Below are positions 1 through 18,424 of a DNA stretch of 64,000 nt, piece by piece. Source of the DNA: Neelides folsomi (Eukaryota > Arthropoda > Collembola > Neelipleona > Neelidae); NCBI GenBank assembly GCA_034687125.1, contig JAQGBZ010000010.1, positions 186,001-250,000 of the forward strand, in the 5' to 3' direction. The notes beneath the pieces were generated by a model that saw only the letters and a program-made list of their open reading frames with translations, did no database searches and was not told where the DNA came from. Each line of letters begins with the position of its first letter. Positions within the stretch are counted from its first letter, which is position 1. Both the position numbers and the translations under genes were made by a program.

Positions 1-437
1 CACAGAGATTAACCAGATATAATCATTCTTTTTTATCCCGAATATTAAGTTTCAAAAATCGTATATAAAGAATTTGCATTCCATTCAACTTTTGTGGCTT
101 TGTGATAGTTAAGTTATTATGATGTGGGATATTTGCGTGCAGACTTGAATCCCATTATTACTCCTGTATGTATGAGTGACTGGCGTGAAAAAAGAGGAGA
201 GAGAGTAATAGCAAAAAAGATAGATTAAAAAATCTCCTTTAAACTTTATTCTCCTCTCACCATGTTCATACATTTAATCATAATTGAATTAATTTTTAAT
301 TATAAACTAAAAAATAACACTTTCATAAATAAAAAATATTGAAATGGCTTTTCAAAAAAACAATCATAAAACGGATATAAATAAATTGTGGCATTGAGCG
401 AAACTGAAAGTTAACATTAATTTGTTTCAAATTACAG
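1..437 (+). other. Intron sequence upstream of the first visible protease exon
   Basis: AT-rich DNA with no open frame that I can support. It ends in a TTACAG acceptor at 432-437, directly before the first recognisable exon of the metalloprotease. It is therefore read as intron, and the gene's start codon, signal peptide and early prodomain lie left of the window. Confidence 0.6.
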
Positions 438-3400
438 GAAGGAGATGAGGAAATTGGGGAAGTTTACCAAGATGAGAGCAATCAAGCGGCTCTCCTCATC
501 CACCATGACAAGATCGACGGATCGCTCCTCATGGTTAAACTCATTCAAGTTTTAAAATCGAATTGGTCTTTAAACTAATTTTGCCATTTAGGATGGGATG
601 GTTGGAGGAAATCTAGTCGTCAAACCAGTTCCGTCAAGTATGAGGAGACGAGTGAAGCCGCCGTCCGACGACGAGGCCTTTCTCGACGAAGAGGTCGGGG
701 ACGAGTGGGCCGTGAGGTCTGGCTTCCCGCTCTTCAACGACTCAACTCCATTCCTCAACAATACGGGGGGAATTCACATTGTGTATCAAACAAAGCACAT
801 TGAGTCTCACTCCGATTATGCCTTCATGGAGCCGGACCAATCCCCCAACGCACATCGAAATGTGACGAGGAGTAAAAGACATGCTGAGCGGAGGAAACGA
901 GACGCTCCTTATGTCATTTACCCAGAAATTCTCGTCATTGTCGACTACGACGGATACAGGTTACATGGAGGAGACAATCTCCAAGTAAAAAGATACTTTG
1001 TCTCTTTCTGGAATGGAGTGGACCTTCGATACAAAATCCTTAAAGGACCAAAAGTACGGATCTCGATAGCCGGAATCATCATTTCCCGAGTAAGCAGCTT
1101 CAAATTCTCAATTGAATGACAAACTTAACAAATGTGAACTATTACGCACGAGTCTATTTACAATGACATAATTTTTTAACAATCGCTTCTTGCAACTTGT
1201 TAAACTTGCAAGGAAACATTTTTCGTACCATGCACTTAAACAACTTCGAATGTGGTGCCACGTGGGACATTAAAAGACATTTTGTTCGAGTTAAATATAT
1301 CATTAACATTTATGAGTTGTAGTTTATTTGAAGTGGCAAGAGGTGACTGAATGAATAGCGACAATGGAGATTGGAGAACATTTTTTAACTTTTGGTTTTT
1401 AGGGGCGTGATGCAACTCCGTACTTGGAACGGAATCGTGTTGGTCGGGACGCCTTGGACTCAGCTTCAGCTCTTACTGACCTCGGAAAATATTTATTTCA
1501 AGAACGCCGACTTCCTGTTTATGACATTGCTGTCGTTGTCACCAAGTAAGTTCAAGCATTAGGCCATCCTTTACATTTTAACTAATTGTATAATCAAAAA
1601 CTTGTAATCATTTTTATTGTCGCAAGACGCTAAGCAGGTTAAATAGGTATGAAGATTCACAATACAATAATTGTTTATTTAATCATTTAACAATCAGTTC
1701 AACCTTCAACTTAAATATAACAAATAAATATAACTACCTATAAATAAATTATATTTACATAATTATACTAACATTGAGAGTCTAAAATTATATCAAATTC
1801 CAATCGAGCCATTTTAACCAATTAACAAATAATAATATTTATAGAAAATGTTTATAATAATTTAATTAATTCTGTTAATTGATACAATAATTTCCCCTTA
1901 AAACTCCCTCCATAATATTGAATGAACGGAGACGGTGAGACAGAAGTGTATTCCAGGTATGATATGTGTCGGAGACGTGAAGGCGGAAAGTGCAGCCGAG
2001 GGACCGCTGGTAATTCCATCCCCGAAACCATTCTTTTATTCGGGCTCTCGGGTTTCATTCTAATAATACGCATAGGAAAAAATAACTCATTGGAAATAAG
2101 TGTAATGTTAATACAGCGTGTACATATTCAGCTCCGACATTACATAAGACTTCGACTGACGTTAACTAATTTGTTCTGTGTGTGTGAGAAATGAACTTCC
2201 AGCGTCGCGGCTCCTGACTCTTTCTCTTTTCAGATTAGACATGTGTCGAAGGCAGTTTGCCAACGACGTGTGCAACCGAGGGACGGCAGGTACTTCGTCC
2301 TTTATTTTTGCCAAATCCCCCCTTTTAAACCCTATTTAAAAGCGCACTCCACATTTATGACACTTCCGCACCGCCACACCTTTACTGCTGAGGGAAAACT
2401 CTCGTTTTCGTGAGAGAAACAGTTTTTTTACAGAAAAAAATCCACACCTGCATGACTTCACGGACATTCATTTATCTATTCATTTTTTTCCAATAATAAA
2501 ACAATAATTGTGATTTTTTATATCAATAATCTCCGTGTCTTATTTCAAGATTCGGTGTACAGAACTAAAATCAAATCTTTTTTTAACTTCAATAATCACA
2601 TTAAAATAACGTCTGTGGTGTTTTCTCTTTTAACTTAATTTTCAAGCACGTTTAATCAATTGAATTATGAATTAGTCCTAATACAAAACAATTAATACCA
2701 AAAAACCAATTTTTAACATTTTCTCAATTTTTGTAAAGAACTCACTTTCACTCACAGCCATTTTGCCTGCTTTCCCTAATACTTTCTTTGAAGATAAACG
2801 GAACAGGAAATGAAGACAATTTGTCTTTTAGGATTCGCTTATGTCGGAGGTGCCTGTGTTGTGAACAAAAGACTTGAGAAAGTCAACTCCGTCGCCATTG
2901 TTGAAGATACTGGTGGATTTTCTGGCATTATTGTCGCCGCCCATGAAGTTGGCCATTTGTACGTTCAATTAATTAACTAAATATTATTTTAATAATGTTT
3001 TAATTTTTATAATTAATTAAATAAAAAATAAATCATTCAATTCCATTTTCTAGACTTGGATGCGTTCATGATGGGTCTCCAGCCCCAAGCTATCTTGGTG
3101 GTCCAGGAGCTCAAAAGTGTCGATGGGAAGATGGTTACATTATGAGTGATTTAAGACATACAGAAAGAGGGTTCCAATGGTCGCCTTGCTCTATTGCCCA
3201 GTTCCACCACTTTCTCAAGTACACTTTTACTTTTTAATCATTTTAATCATTTAATGGATAGTTTAAATGTCATAATACTTATGTATGCGGTTAATTATAC
3301 AGTGCATTATTTAATGAATGTTATAATGAATTTAATAGCGGAGAGACAGCCACTTGCTTGTACAACTCACCCCATGAAGATGGATCCCTCCCCCGTGTAT

Positions 3401-4671
3401 TACCTGGAAAACTTCTCAGTCTTGACGCTCAATGCAGAAAAGATAGAGGAACTTCAGCTTGCTTTGTAAGATTTTTAATTTCTTCATTAATGTAAATACT
3501 ACTCCATTAAAAAAATTATTTTAATTGATTTAATTGAGTTTAATGATCACTAATGTTAAAATGGAAATTTTTACAAGCAGAAAGACGATCGAGTGTGTGC
3601 CCAATTGTTCTGTTTTGATGCGACGTCGGGATATTGCGTGGCTTACAGACCTGCGGCCGAAGGATCACCTTGTGGAGATGGACACGTGAGTTAAGAATCA
3701 AATGAGAATTCATCTAATTTCCTATTGATAGCAACACTGTGTGAGTGGCCGTTGTGTGATCGAACACGAGAACATCATCCCCGACTACTCTCAAATCACA
3801 CCGTCTATTGTTCGGAGTGACTCTGCCAAAGGATCAACCTTCGCCTTCCCGACTACAGCGTAAGAATCTTAAAAAGACATTAATGAATCGTCACTACAAT
3901 TTTTGCCTTGCTTTGTATGTCTTATTTTAACACTTTAAATGGTTATGTGTCTTACAACTCTTAACTCTGCTTGTACCTTAGCTAACTAATACCCCAAGTA
4001 TCTTGTAATTATTTAAATATTTCAATCTATCTTCTGCCTTATCTTATCTATCTATCTTATCTAATTAAAACTTTCATAATAACATTATAATTTTGATTCT
4101 CTAAACCACAAATCTTTTTCTGTCCAATTTACCAAAATATTAAAATTTTATATCGCTGGCATTAAAAAATTAACGATAAAGGGCGAAAGTACATTTTTTT
4201 ATAATTTTATGCATTATAAAAAAGTCATGGGATTTGAATATGTCCCAGTAGAATGTAGTTATTTTGCCCATAACTAATTCGTAGATGTAGCATTGTAAAT
4301 AAATGTATATAAAAGGGGAATTGTAAATACGTGATGTACAGATCATATGTGGAAACGACGGAGCGTGATCGGCGTGAGAGTTCAAAAGCTCCACAGAATT
4401 CTACTAGTAAGAGTCCTGAGGTCCCTTAGGGGTCTCAGCGGATCACCACCACTCCGCTTAAGTGCATGCGGGCTCACGGGTTCTCTCTTTCCATTCTAAT
4501 CGTTTCATTTCTCCAGGTGAGGAGGGAGAGTGCAAAGATCTTCTTCACAACATCGGAGGCGGCCTCAGTTGTTACGAGTTCCTCAGCCGCTACACTTTCA
4601 AGTATTGTAAGAGCCTCTACATCAAGAACAATTGCTGTTCCGCCTTCAAGGCCCTCTGCCCTCCCCTATAG
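438..4671 (+). CDS. Secreted reprolysin/ADAMTS-like zinc metalloprotease (5' truncated)
   Basis: Exons: 438-533, 592-1089, 1403-1545, one of 1957-2009 or 2234-2289, 2832-2958, 3054-3218, 3339-3465, 3581-3685, 3732-3859, 4342-4406, 4517-4671; phases agree throughout. Order of parts: prodomain tail, a basic furin-type site (RRKR) in exon 2, then the metzincin domain with the zinc motif HEVGHLLGCVHD split over the 2832 and 3054 exons, and a downstream GYIMS Met-turn. A Cys-rich disintegrin-like stretch follows. The C-terminus is a short Cys-rich module ending in CCSAFKALCPP, loosely like a PLAC or ShKT module. No thrombospondin repeats are visible, so it is a short ADAMTS relative like those of arthropod secretions, not a full ADAMTS. 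The catalytic motif looks intact. Reading through the exon ending at 3859 meets TAA at once, so retaining that intron would give a shorter protein. Confidence 0.85.
1957..2009 (+). other. Alternative exon 4a of the metalloprotease
   Basis: 53 bp exon between a TTCCAG acceptor and a GGTAATT donor. It encodes YDMCRRR, a spacer, then CSRGTAG, clearly homologous to the exon at 2234-2289. Phase in is 2 and phase out is 1, the same as its partner. It lies upstream of the zinc helix in the catalytic domain. Confidence 0.75.
2234..2289 (+). other. Alternative exon 4b of the metalloprotease
   Basis: 56 bp exon between a TTTTCAG acceptor and a GGTACTT donor, encoding LDMCRRQ, a spacer, then CNRGTAG. 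Either 4a or 4b joins in frame to exon 5, which starts FAYVGGACV. Including both, or skipping both, shifts the frame. Confidence 0.78.
4023..4064. repeat. Short degenerate CTAT/TTAT-rich tract
   Basis: Imperfect ATCT/TATC tandem units inside the protease intron between 3859 and 4342. It is too short and irregular to be more than simple low-complexity sequence. Confidence 0.5.
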
Positions 4672-4821
4672 CCTAGCTATATTTATTCCCTCATTCTACA
4701 ATGTTCTTATTGTGATGGACGGGATTCACTCCGTCTTTTTTATATACAAGTGACCCTACAATTACTTTCACCTTACTCCTGGTTATGAAACCCCTTTTAT
4801 TTGTTGACTGATCGTGAGAAT

Positions 4822-4827
4822 AATAAA
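4822..4827 (+). terminator. Probable poly(A) signal of the metalloprotease
   Basis: AATAAA about 150 bp after the TAG stop at 4669-4671, in an AT-rich 3' region that leads into the next, convergent gene. Confidence 0.6.
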
Positions 4828-4995
4828 CAATTTGTATGAATGCTAATTTGTAATAATAACAATTCCTGTCTTTTTATTTCCATGCTCATCATCTGAAATC
4901 TTAATGTTCATTTATTATTTACTCACAAAAATTACTGTTTAATGTTAATAGAAATAGTAATAATCAGTATAAACAATTTAACAATTTTAAGTATC

Positions 4996-5757
4996 TTAAT
5001 CTTCTTTAATTAAAAAGCAGAAGATGACGGCAAACACTATAACGGCAATTATATCAAAAATTATCATAAGATTGGCTCCAAGACACGCTTTTGATCCAAA
5101 TGATTCAGTAATGATGACATACACAATAAGGCAAATTAACACGAGGGCCGCTAGAACGAGATTTTGTATAACCCAATTTACACGTTTGCTTTTCTGAAAT
5201 ATTAAAAATGATACCTTATAGGCAATCATTGTCATTTAAATCTTAATTTGTGATAATAAATTTATTTATAAAACTAACAGACTCATCATTACATAAAAAA
5301 TGTATATTTCATTGTTATTTCCTTGATTAATATGTACTATTCCAATTAGTCTTTTAAGTTATATCGAGTTAATTTTTAAAAATATGTAAGCTTTTGAGTA
5401 TTTTTATTTTATCTTACGCATAGGCATAACATGAAACAGACGGCCACTTGAACGAGTCCAAAAATGCACATGAAGATCAATGTAACCAGTATTCCTACTG
5501 CTGTTCCATTCATCGGTCCCTGGGCCAAATTTATAAGGCAAATCAATGAAAGACCAGAAACTGCACAACCCATTACCTAAAATTCATAGAATATAAGTTA
5601 TCTTATTGGGAAATTAATTTTAATTTGTTAACAACATATCTGTTAAATACATTATTATAAATGAAATAATTTAATATTAACGTATGCTTGTATTATTTAT
5701 ATTTTTGTCAAAACTTACACCTATAAGTATTCCGCCAATTAAGTTTAAAATGGCCAT
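4996..5757 (-). CDS. Small four-transmembrane protein, paralogue A
   Basis: Three exons on the minus strand, 5719-5757, 5418-5576 and 4996-5193, all joined in phase 0, giving 131 residues. The protein is almost entirely hydrophobic with about four membrane segments: an N-terminal one across MAILNLIGGILIG, two in the middle exon, one or two in the last, and a short FLIKED tail. It has a short first exon of 13 codons, exactly like its neighbour at 7071-7855, and the introns fall at the same relative places, so the two are tandem paralogues. I do not recognise a named family. The layout resembles other small invertebrate tetraspan or MARVEL-like membrane proteins, but no diagnostic tetraspanin CCG motif is present. 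Function unknown. Confidence 0.7.
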
Positions 5758-5980
5758 CTCGTTTTATATATTTAAATCTGAATCAAAGAACTTTCCGATG
5801 AAAATGATGAAATAACGCTTTATCTTTTGAAGCTTTGACAAATGTTCAATATTTTCCTTAGAATTGCTATTAGTCAGTAATATACATTTTATTGATGTTT
5901 AGCTTTAACTAAAATTTTATTCAAGAGTGTCCTTAAGTCATATACTACATGCACTAATATTGTTGCAGCATTAATTATTA

Positions 5981-6670
5981 CTGTGAAATAACGATAAGTT
6001 CGGCCGTTCGATTTCTCATAAATTAAAATATTCTTAGTAACAACATAAAATTTTAACTCTTATGCCCAGACCTTGGTATTAATTAACACTTTAATAATTT
6101 GAATAATTATAATCTTATTTAATTCCTCAGGTTCAACATGTTTAATTAATTATGATCGAATTTGAAATTTTAACAACTATCGTTTCTCACAATAAACACA
6201 TAACGAATATACTAAATTTAATGCAATATTAGTCAAATGTGATAATGATAAATATGAAGAATAAATTAATGATCTAGTATAAGCATGCATTGTAAAATAA
6301 TTACAATGCATTTAAATATATTTATATTTCTTATAATTTAAGTGTTTGTGTTGTGTTTCTTTTCTTTAGTTTATTAATGTTAACGTTTTTTTATTGAAAT
6401 TAAATGTTTTTACGCTGTTAGAGCCATCTTCTAGTATATCTTGTGGTTTCGTTGTGCTTTGATAATTGCGATAAATGATAGTTTTTTAAATTTCATATTA
6501 GATCATCTTTAATTCAACCCGTAGAAGATAAGGTAATGTTTTAATTATTCATATTCTTAAAATGTTTATTAATACCAAGGTCTGGGCATAAGAGTTAAAA
6601 TTTTATGTTGTTACTAAGAATATTTTAATTTATGAGAAATCGAACGGCCGAACTTATCGTTCTTTCACAG
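5981..6670. mobile_element. 690 bp MITE-like element with 102 bp terminal inverted repeats
   Basis: Arms at 5981-6082 and 6569-6670 are reverse complements with a single mismatch close to the outer end (ATAACG versus GAACG). Outer ends read CTGTGAAA...TTTCACAG. The 486 bp core (6083-6568) is AT-rich with no long open frame, so the element is non-autonomous. A TA precedes the left end and AA follows the right end, so a TA target duplication is possible but degraded. It sits between the two tandem four-TM genes. Confidence 0.8.
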
Positions 6671-7070
6671 AACATTATAGTGTTGATTAAAATGATAAAA
6701 AATTGTTTATGATTAAATTGTTGTTGTTTGTAAATATTATCAAAAAAGTCAAAATTAACCCTATTTAACTACATATTTACTTGAATTATATTTAGGATAA
6801 ATTATTAAATAAAGTTTTTGATTGATTGATTTACTTTAAAAATTGTATTAAAAGAATTTCAAGAGCATTTTCCTATTATGAAATAACGTTTATTTATTAC
6901 ATTATGCTTCATGTTTACAGATTTATTTCACTTTCAAAAGGCACACATTTTAATTGGATTTGATAAAATTGAATAATTAATATTTAATATATTATATCAC
7001 TAATACGTACGTAATATCAATAAGATAATTTTAATTTTGTATGAATCACAAATAGCTTATTGTCAATTGT
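6671..7070. other. Intergenic AT-rich sequence
   Basis: Lies between the inverted-repeat element and the stop of the next minus-strand gene. I see no coding frame, RNA gene or repeat here beyond A/T runs. Confidence 0.5.
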
Positions 7071-7855
7071 TTACTTTTTACAACATAAGCACAAAACGAC
7101 TGACACAATTGCATAAAAAATTCCATTAAAGATCGAAGTGATGAGAAGAAGTGTAAGAAAGTGGTGGTTTGACTTTACACTTACACATATTCCAGCCTGA
7201 CAAACTTCATCTTTGAGTCTATATTTGAATTCCCATTCACAGAAATTGTTAATCAGGAAGAAGCAAATTACACCGACTAATGCCAAAATGCCGTTGATGG
7301 CTAACCAAAATGTGGCTCCCCATTTCTACACAGAATTTTCAAGTTAATGTAACTTACTTTACTTAACTTACTATTTTACTTAAAATGTTTCATTCATATA
7401 ATATTAATATAAAAAGTAAAAGTAAAATACTTTATCAATTTTACATAATATAATTTCCAATGATCTACTTATTACCTCGTATAAAAGTGTGAATGCAAGC
7501 AAAAAATGTAAAAGACCAATGATGAGCATAACAACGACGCAAATGCAAATGTCATAATTCTTTCCTGCAAAATCTTTCCCGATTTTTAAATATCCAATGT
7601 CTTTGGTATTGCATGGAAAGTCAATGTAAACTGCTGCGAAAATGACCAAGAATAATCCAAGAAGCTAATTGTCAAAAATGATTATAAATTTATGAATAAC
7701 TAATTTTAGGTATTTCATATTATAGAACTTAAAGATATAATAGCTAAATGTGCAGAACCTTTAAAATATGCTAATAAATATTTTATTAATGTTGAATAGA
7801 ATTAGCATTGACTTACAGCAGCAATTATAGCTACGACTATTTTAGGCACATTCAT
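7071..7855 (-). CDS. Small four-transmembrane protein, paralogue B
   Basis: Exons 7817-7855, 7476-7664 and 7071-7325, all phase 0, giving 160 residues. Hydrophobic segments lie at the N-terminus (MNVPKIVVAIIAA plus the start of exon 2), late in exon 2, early in exon 3 and at the C-terminus, which ends LCLCCKK. Two soluble loops carry paired cysteines, one of them with CQAGIC. The 13-codon first exon and the intron phases match paralogue A, and the exon 2/3 junction (LLYE then KWGATFW) corresponds to the same junction in paralogues A and C. Upstream it faces the ROCK gene head to head. Function unknown; probably a multi-pass membrane protein. Confidence 0.7.
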
Positions 7856-8390
7856 TTTAAATGATCCGTCTCTGGTTTCACAAATGGAGTTGAATCGATC
7901 TTCCCCAGTCGCCTCTAAAATTCTGAAAAAATTTATTCGGTCCAACAATAAATTAAAAGAAGGATATTGTTTATTATTATTTTCTGTATTTTCATTGTTT
8001 TTAATACTATAGGCCCAAACTTATAAAAGAGCTATAAACTCATAATCATTGATAATTGGTTAATTAATGTTAAATACAAGGTTAAAGATGAGTTTGATTG
8101 AACGTTTGTTTTATTAAGCATCCTCCTATTATAATATACAGGGATTGAGATAAGAGCAGCGAATAGGATGATGTAAAATTCATAAGTTGTGCCCCGCCAC
8201 CTGTTGCACTTTCCAACTCGTCTCTTTGAGGAGTGACTAAACTCTCTTCTTCACTCTCATATGAAATCGGAGCCATATCCATGATCCAGCCCTCCTCGAC
8301 TCTCACTGACGAGCCACGACAGGTCAGTGGAAAGGTCAACCGATGGGCGCGACCTTCCTCGACTTCCCTAACAGTTGACACGGCCTGAAG
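7856..8390. promoter_or_regulatory. Divergent intergenic region between four-TM gene B and ROCK
   Basis: 535 bp separate the two start codons. The right part, roughly 8200-8390, is less AT-rich and probably holds the ROCK 5' leader. No TATA box is clear on the ROCK side. A minus-strand open frame here is only the complement of ROCK exon 1 and its leader. Confidence 0.45.
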
Positions 8391-15825
<7,435 letters not shown>

Positions 15826-16065
15826 TGATGATATCATAAATGTATAAACTTTTTTGTGTTTAAGTTCTTAAATATTTAGTTAATAGATGTTTTATTAGAG
15901 ATCCTATTGGATTAATTGGTATTAGCTCTTCGGAATAGAGCAAAACGTTATTTAGATTTTAGCATGATGATGTCATTGTAAAAAACATTTATTTCTTTAA
16001 ATAATCGATTTATTTGTTATTCATTAATGAGTTATTTTAGAGTCCATTAAGGCAATTGATTAAGA

Positions 16066-17035
16066 TTATAAATATCCTGTCTGGATTTGCTGAACTGATG
16101 ACATATCCCGTATAAATTTGATATTTAAATCAACAGCCTCGATTGTCTTTGCCAACTTATGTTCCTTATCTAATTTGAATTCAACCAAGTACATTATCTA
16201 AATTAAATACAAAAGAATATATAATCACAATAATATTAAGTTATTTAATCATTGAGTTAACTAAATAAAAACTTATTTTTTATTTATTAGTAAAGTATGA
16301 ATAAGATAATAAATCACATTTAAAAACTCTTGAAAATCAATGCTTCCACTCGCATCAATATCAGCATCCGTGAAGATTTTGAGTCTTTCCTGTGTAGAAG
16401 TGGAATCTCCCATCATGTCTAACCCGGCGCACCTGATTATTAAAAGTGGAATTTCAAAGTGTCGACAGACATAGTTTGATTTAAACCTTTGGAATAACAA
16501 GTGGAATAAAAATTGAGCAATAATTTACAATTCCAGAATTTCAATAAGTCCATCTCCATCCACTTCGAATATTCGGAAAAGATCATGAATTTCAAAAATT
16601 CTCTGTTCGGTCCACTTAGGAAATTGGTGAAGGAGAATTTGCATGTCGGCATCATTGTATTTCTTACTCGCTTTGATATTGCTAATCCGATTCTTGATAA
16701 TGGGAAAGAAAAGGTGACGTGTGGGGAGCTCAGCGTTGATCATCGATTTCATTGCCAACTCCCAAACTTCTTCAACTCCCTTTCTCGACCCACCTGTTGA
16801 TTTACTCAATAGATTAACTCAATAGATTTACAATTAGATTTACTCATTAGTAATTAGTAGTCACATATTCAGGAAATGAATCTTTTAGCCATAGTACACC
16901 TGAAGAAAATAAGGAAGCTGCTAATTTACCTGCAGATGTATAATCTCTCTCTCTTTCATTCATGATTGGAACTTGGATCGAAAGAGGCATAATGGTTAAG
17001 AGCGACTCCTTCATGGCATGTAAGAAATTCCCCAT
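16066..17035 (-). CDS. EF-hand calcium-binding protein
   Basis: Exons 16930-17035, 16529-16793, 16318-16432 and 16066-16197 give 205 residues with matching phases. Two EF-hand loops are visible: EVDGDGLIEILE at about 112-123, which has Glu instead of Asp at position 1, and the canonical DIDASGSIDFQE at about 148-159. Two upstream helices may be degenerate hands. It starts MGN, so N-myristoylation is conceivable, but position 6 is His rather than Ser/Thr. The first exon could be longer, because the frame stays open past its GTAAAT donor to a stop at 16847, but only this donor keeps phase with the EF-hand exon. Architecture resembles calcineurin-B or neuronal calcium sensor relatives; subfamily not assigned. 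A 62-codon upstream frame ends with TAATG at this start. Confidence 0.72.
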
Positions 17036-18424
17036 TATTCCTCTTTTTCCAAAAGGGAAAAAATCCGTCTCGAATGGATAATTCCGTTGTCAAGGCCATC
17101 TCTCTCCATCGCTCCAGGAGTTTCCTTCTGACGCATTTGAGTCTTCCAGCTTCGGAGGATTTGAGGTTTCTCCAGTCTGGAGCGGCTGAGAATAAAAGGA
17201 GATCTATGAAACAATTTGTTCATTTACATTTTCCGTATACAAGACCTTCTATTCCTCCAGGCTCAATAATACAAGAAGGTGGAATTTGCAAACTGAAAGG
17301 TCTCATATATTTACCTAGGAGCTTATAAGGGAAAGGATTATTCTGTTCCAAATAATCAATGTTCAGTCAGATTAGTGTCATTTGGTTCTCGTAAACCCAT
17401 AAATACATACAAATGACATATTCTACATGCTTTTGATATGAGAATGCATGTTGGATTTTTATACGGTGGTTAGAAGTACAAATGTACTTAAATAAAGTAT
17501 AGCAATAATGTGAGTTTCTTAAATATTCGGACCGACAAAGATCTGATTCTCAGAATTCTCATAGTTTGAGACATATGAACAAGAGAGAGAAGGATTGAGG
17601 AGGAGAGGAAAGGGATAAAATTATCATTTTAATCTCATCATCTCATGAATCCCTCCATTTCATTTGAGACATGTAGGGAGTAATCAATTCTTTTTACAAC
17701 CACTTGAATTCATACTAACATTAAATCAAAATGCAATGAGATAAAAATATACATTATTTCTGCAAAAAAGATTACTTCCTATCTACACGTGTTCCTCATA
17801 TAATTAATGCACTTGGCTTTTCCTTCTGTTTGGTCCATTTATATCGGTGTTTAAAATAATCATTTGAAATATTAATGTATAACATTTATATTTACCATAT
17901 ATCAACTTTGTATTAAATTCGTCCCGGTTTTTCAAGTACATTGTTTCCGGTAAAATTTTTAAGATTTGGGTTGAACTTTTTAAAGTGAATCTATTCGCCA
18001 GTTTATAAAGTCAATTTTAAGAGTTTGCAAATTTCAAGGTACTTACGATTATGTAATTAGTAGTTATTATGATTAATGCTTAATTGTCATTTCATTTGAG
18101 TGGTTAAGTTTATGCTTGTTTATGCTTTCATTGACATAAATTAATAAGAACGTAAGTTTAATTAAATAGCGATATTTTACTATTAGTTTTAGTTTATTCA
18201 TTTTATTTGTAATTAGTTTATTGAAATATATTTTATCATTTACTTTTTACTCTATCACAAAACTTGATTCCTTTTTATACAGCAAAATTACAAAATGAAA
18301 GATTGTACATCTCCTTAAATAACTTATGAATGTCGAAGCTGACTCGTTCACCATTGGTCTTATATTTAACAACGTTCTTATGTGTCCTTAATTAGCGTAA
18401 TAAATAAATATCATGTTAATTCAG
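17036..18424. other. Intergenic region between EF-hand and P450 genes
   Basis: AT-rich apart from 17040-17230, which is less AT-rich and probably carries the EF-hand gene's 5' leader and promoter. Two short overlapping open frames there have no recognisable content. From 17340 to 18400 I see nothing beyond simple A/T-rich sequence. Confidence 0.45.

Noticed and set aside
16900-16929. A 30 bp GTAAAT...TTCTTCAG segment after EF-hand exon 1 that looks like an intron
   Set aside because: Too short for a spliceosomal intron, and the exon it would reach stops after 18 codons without joining the EF-hand exons.
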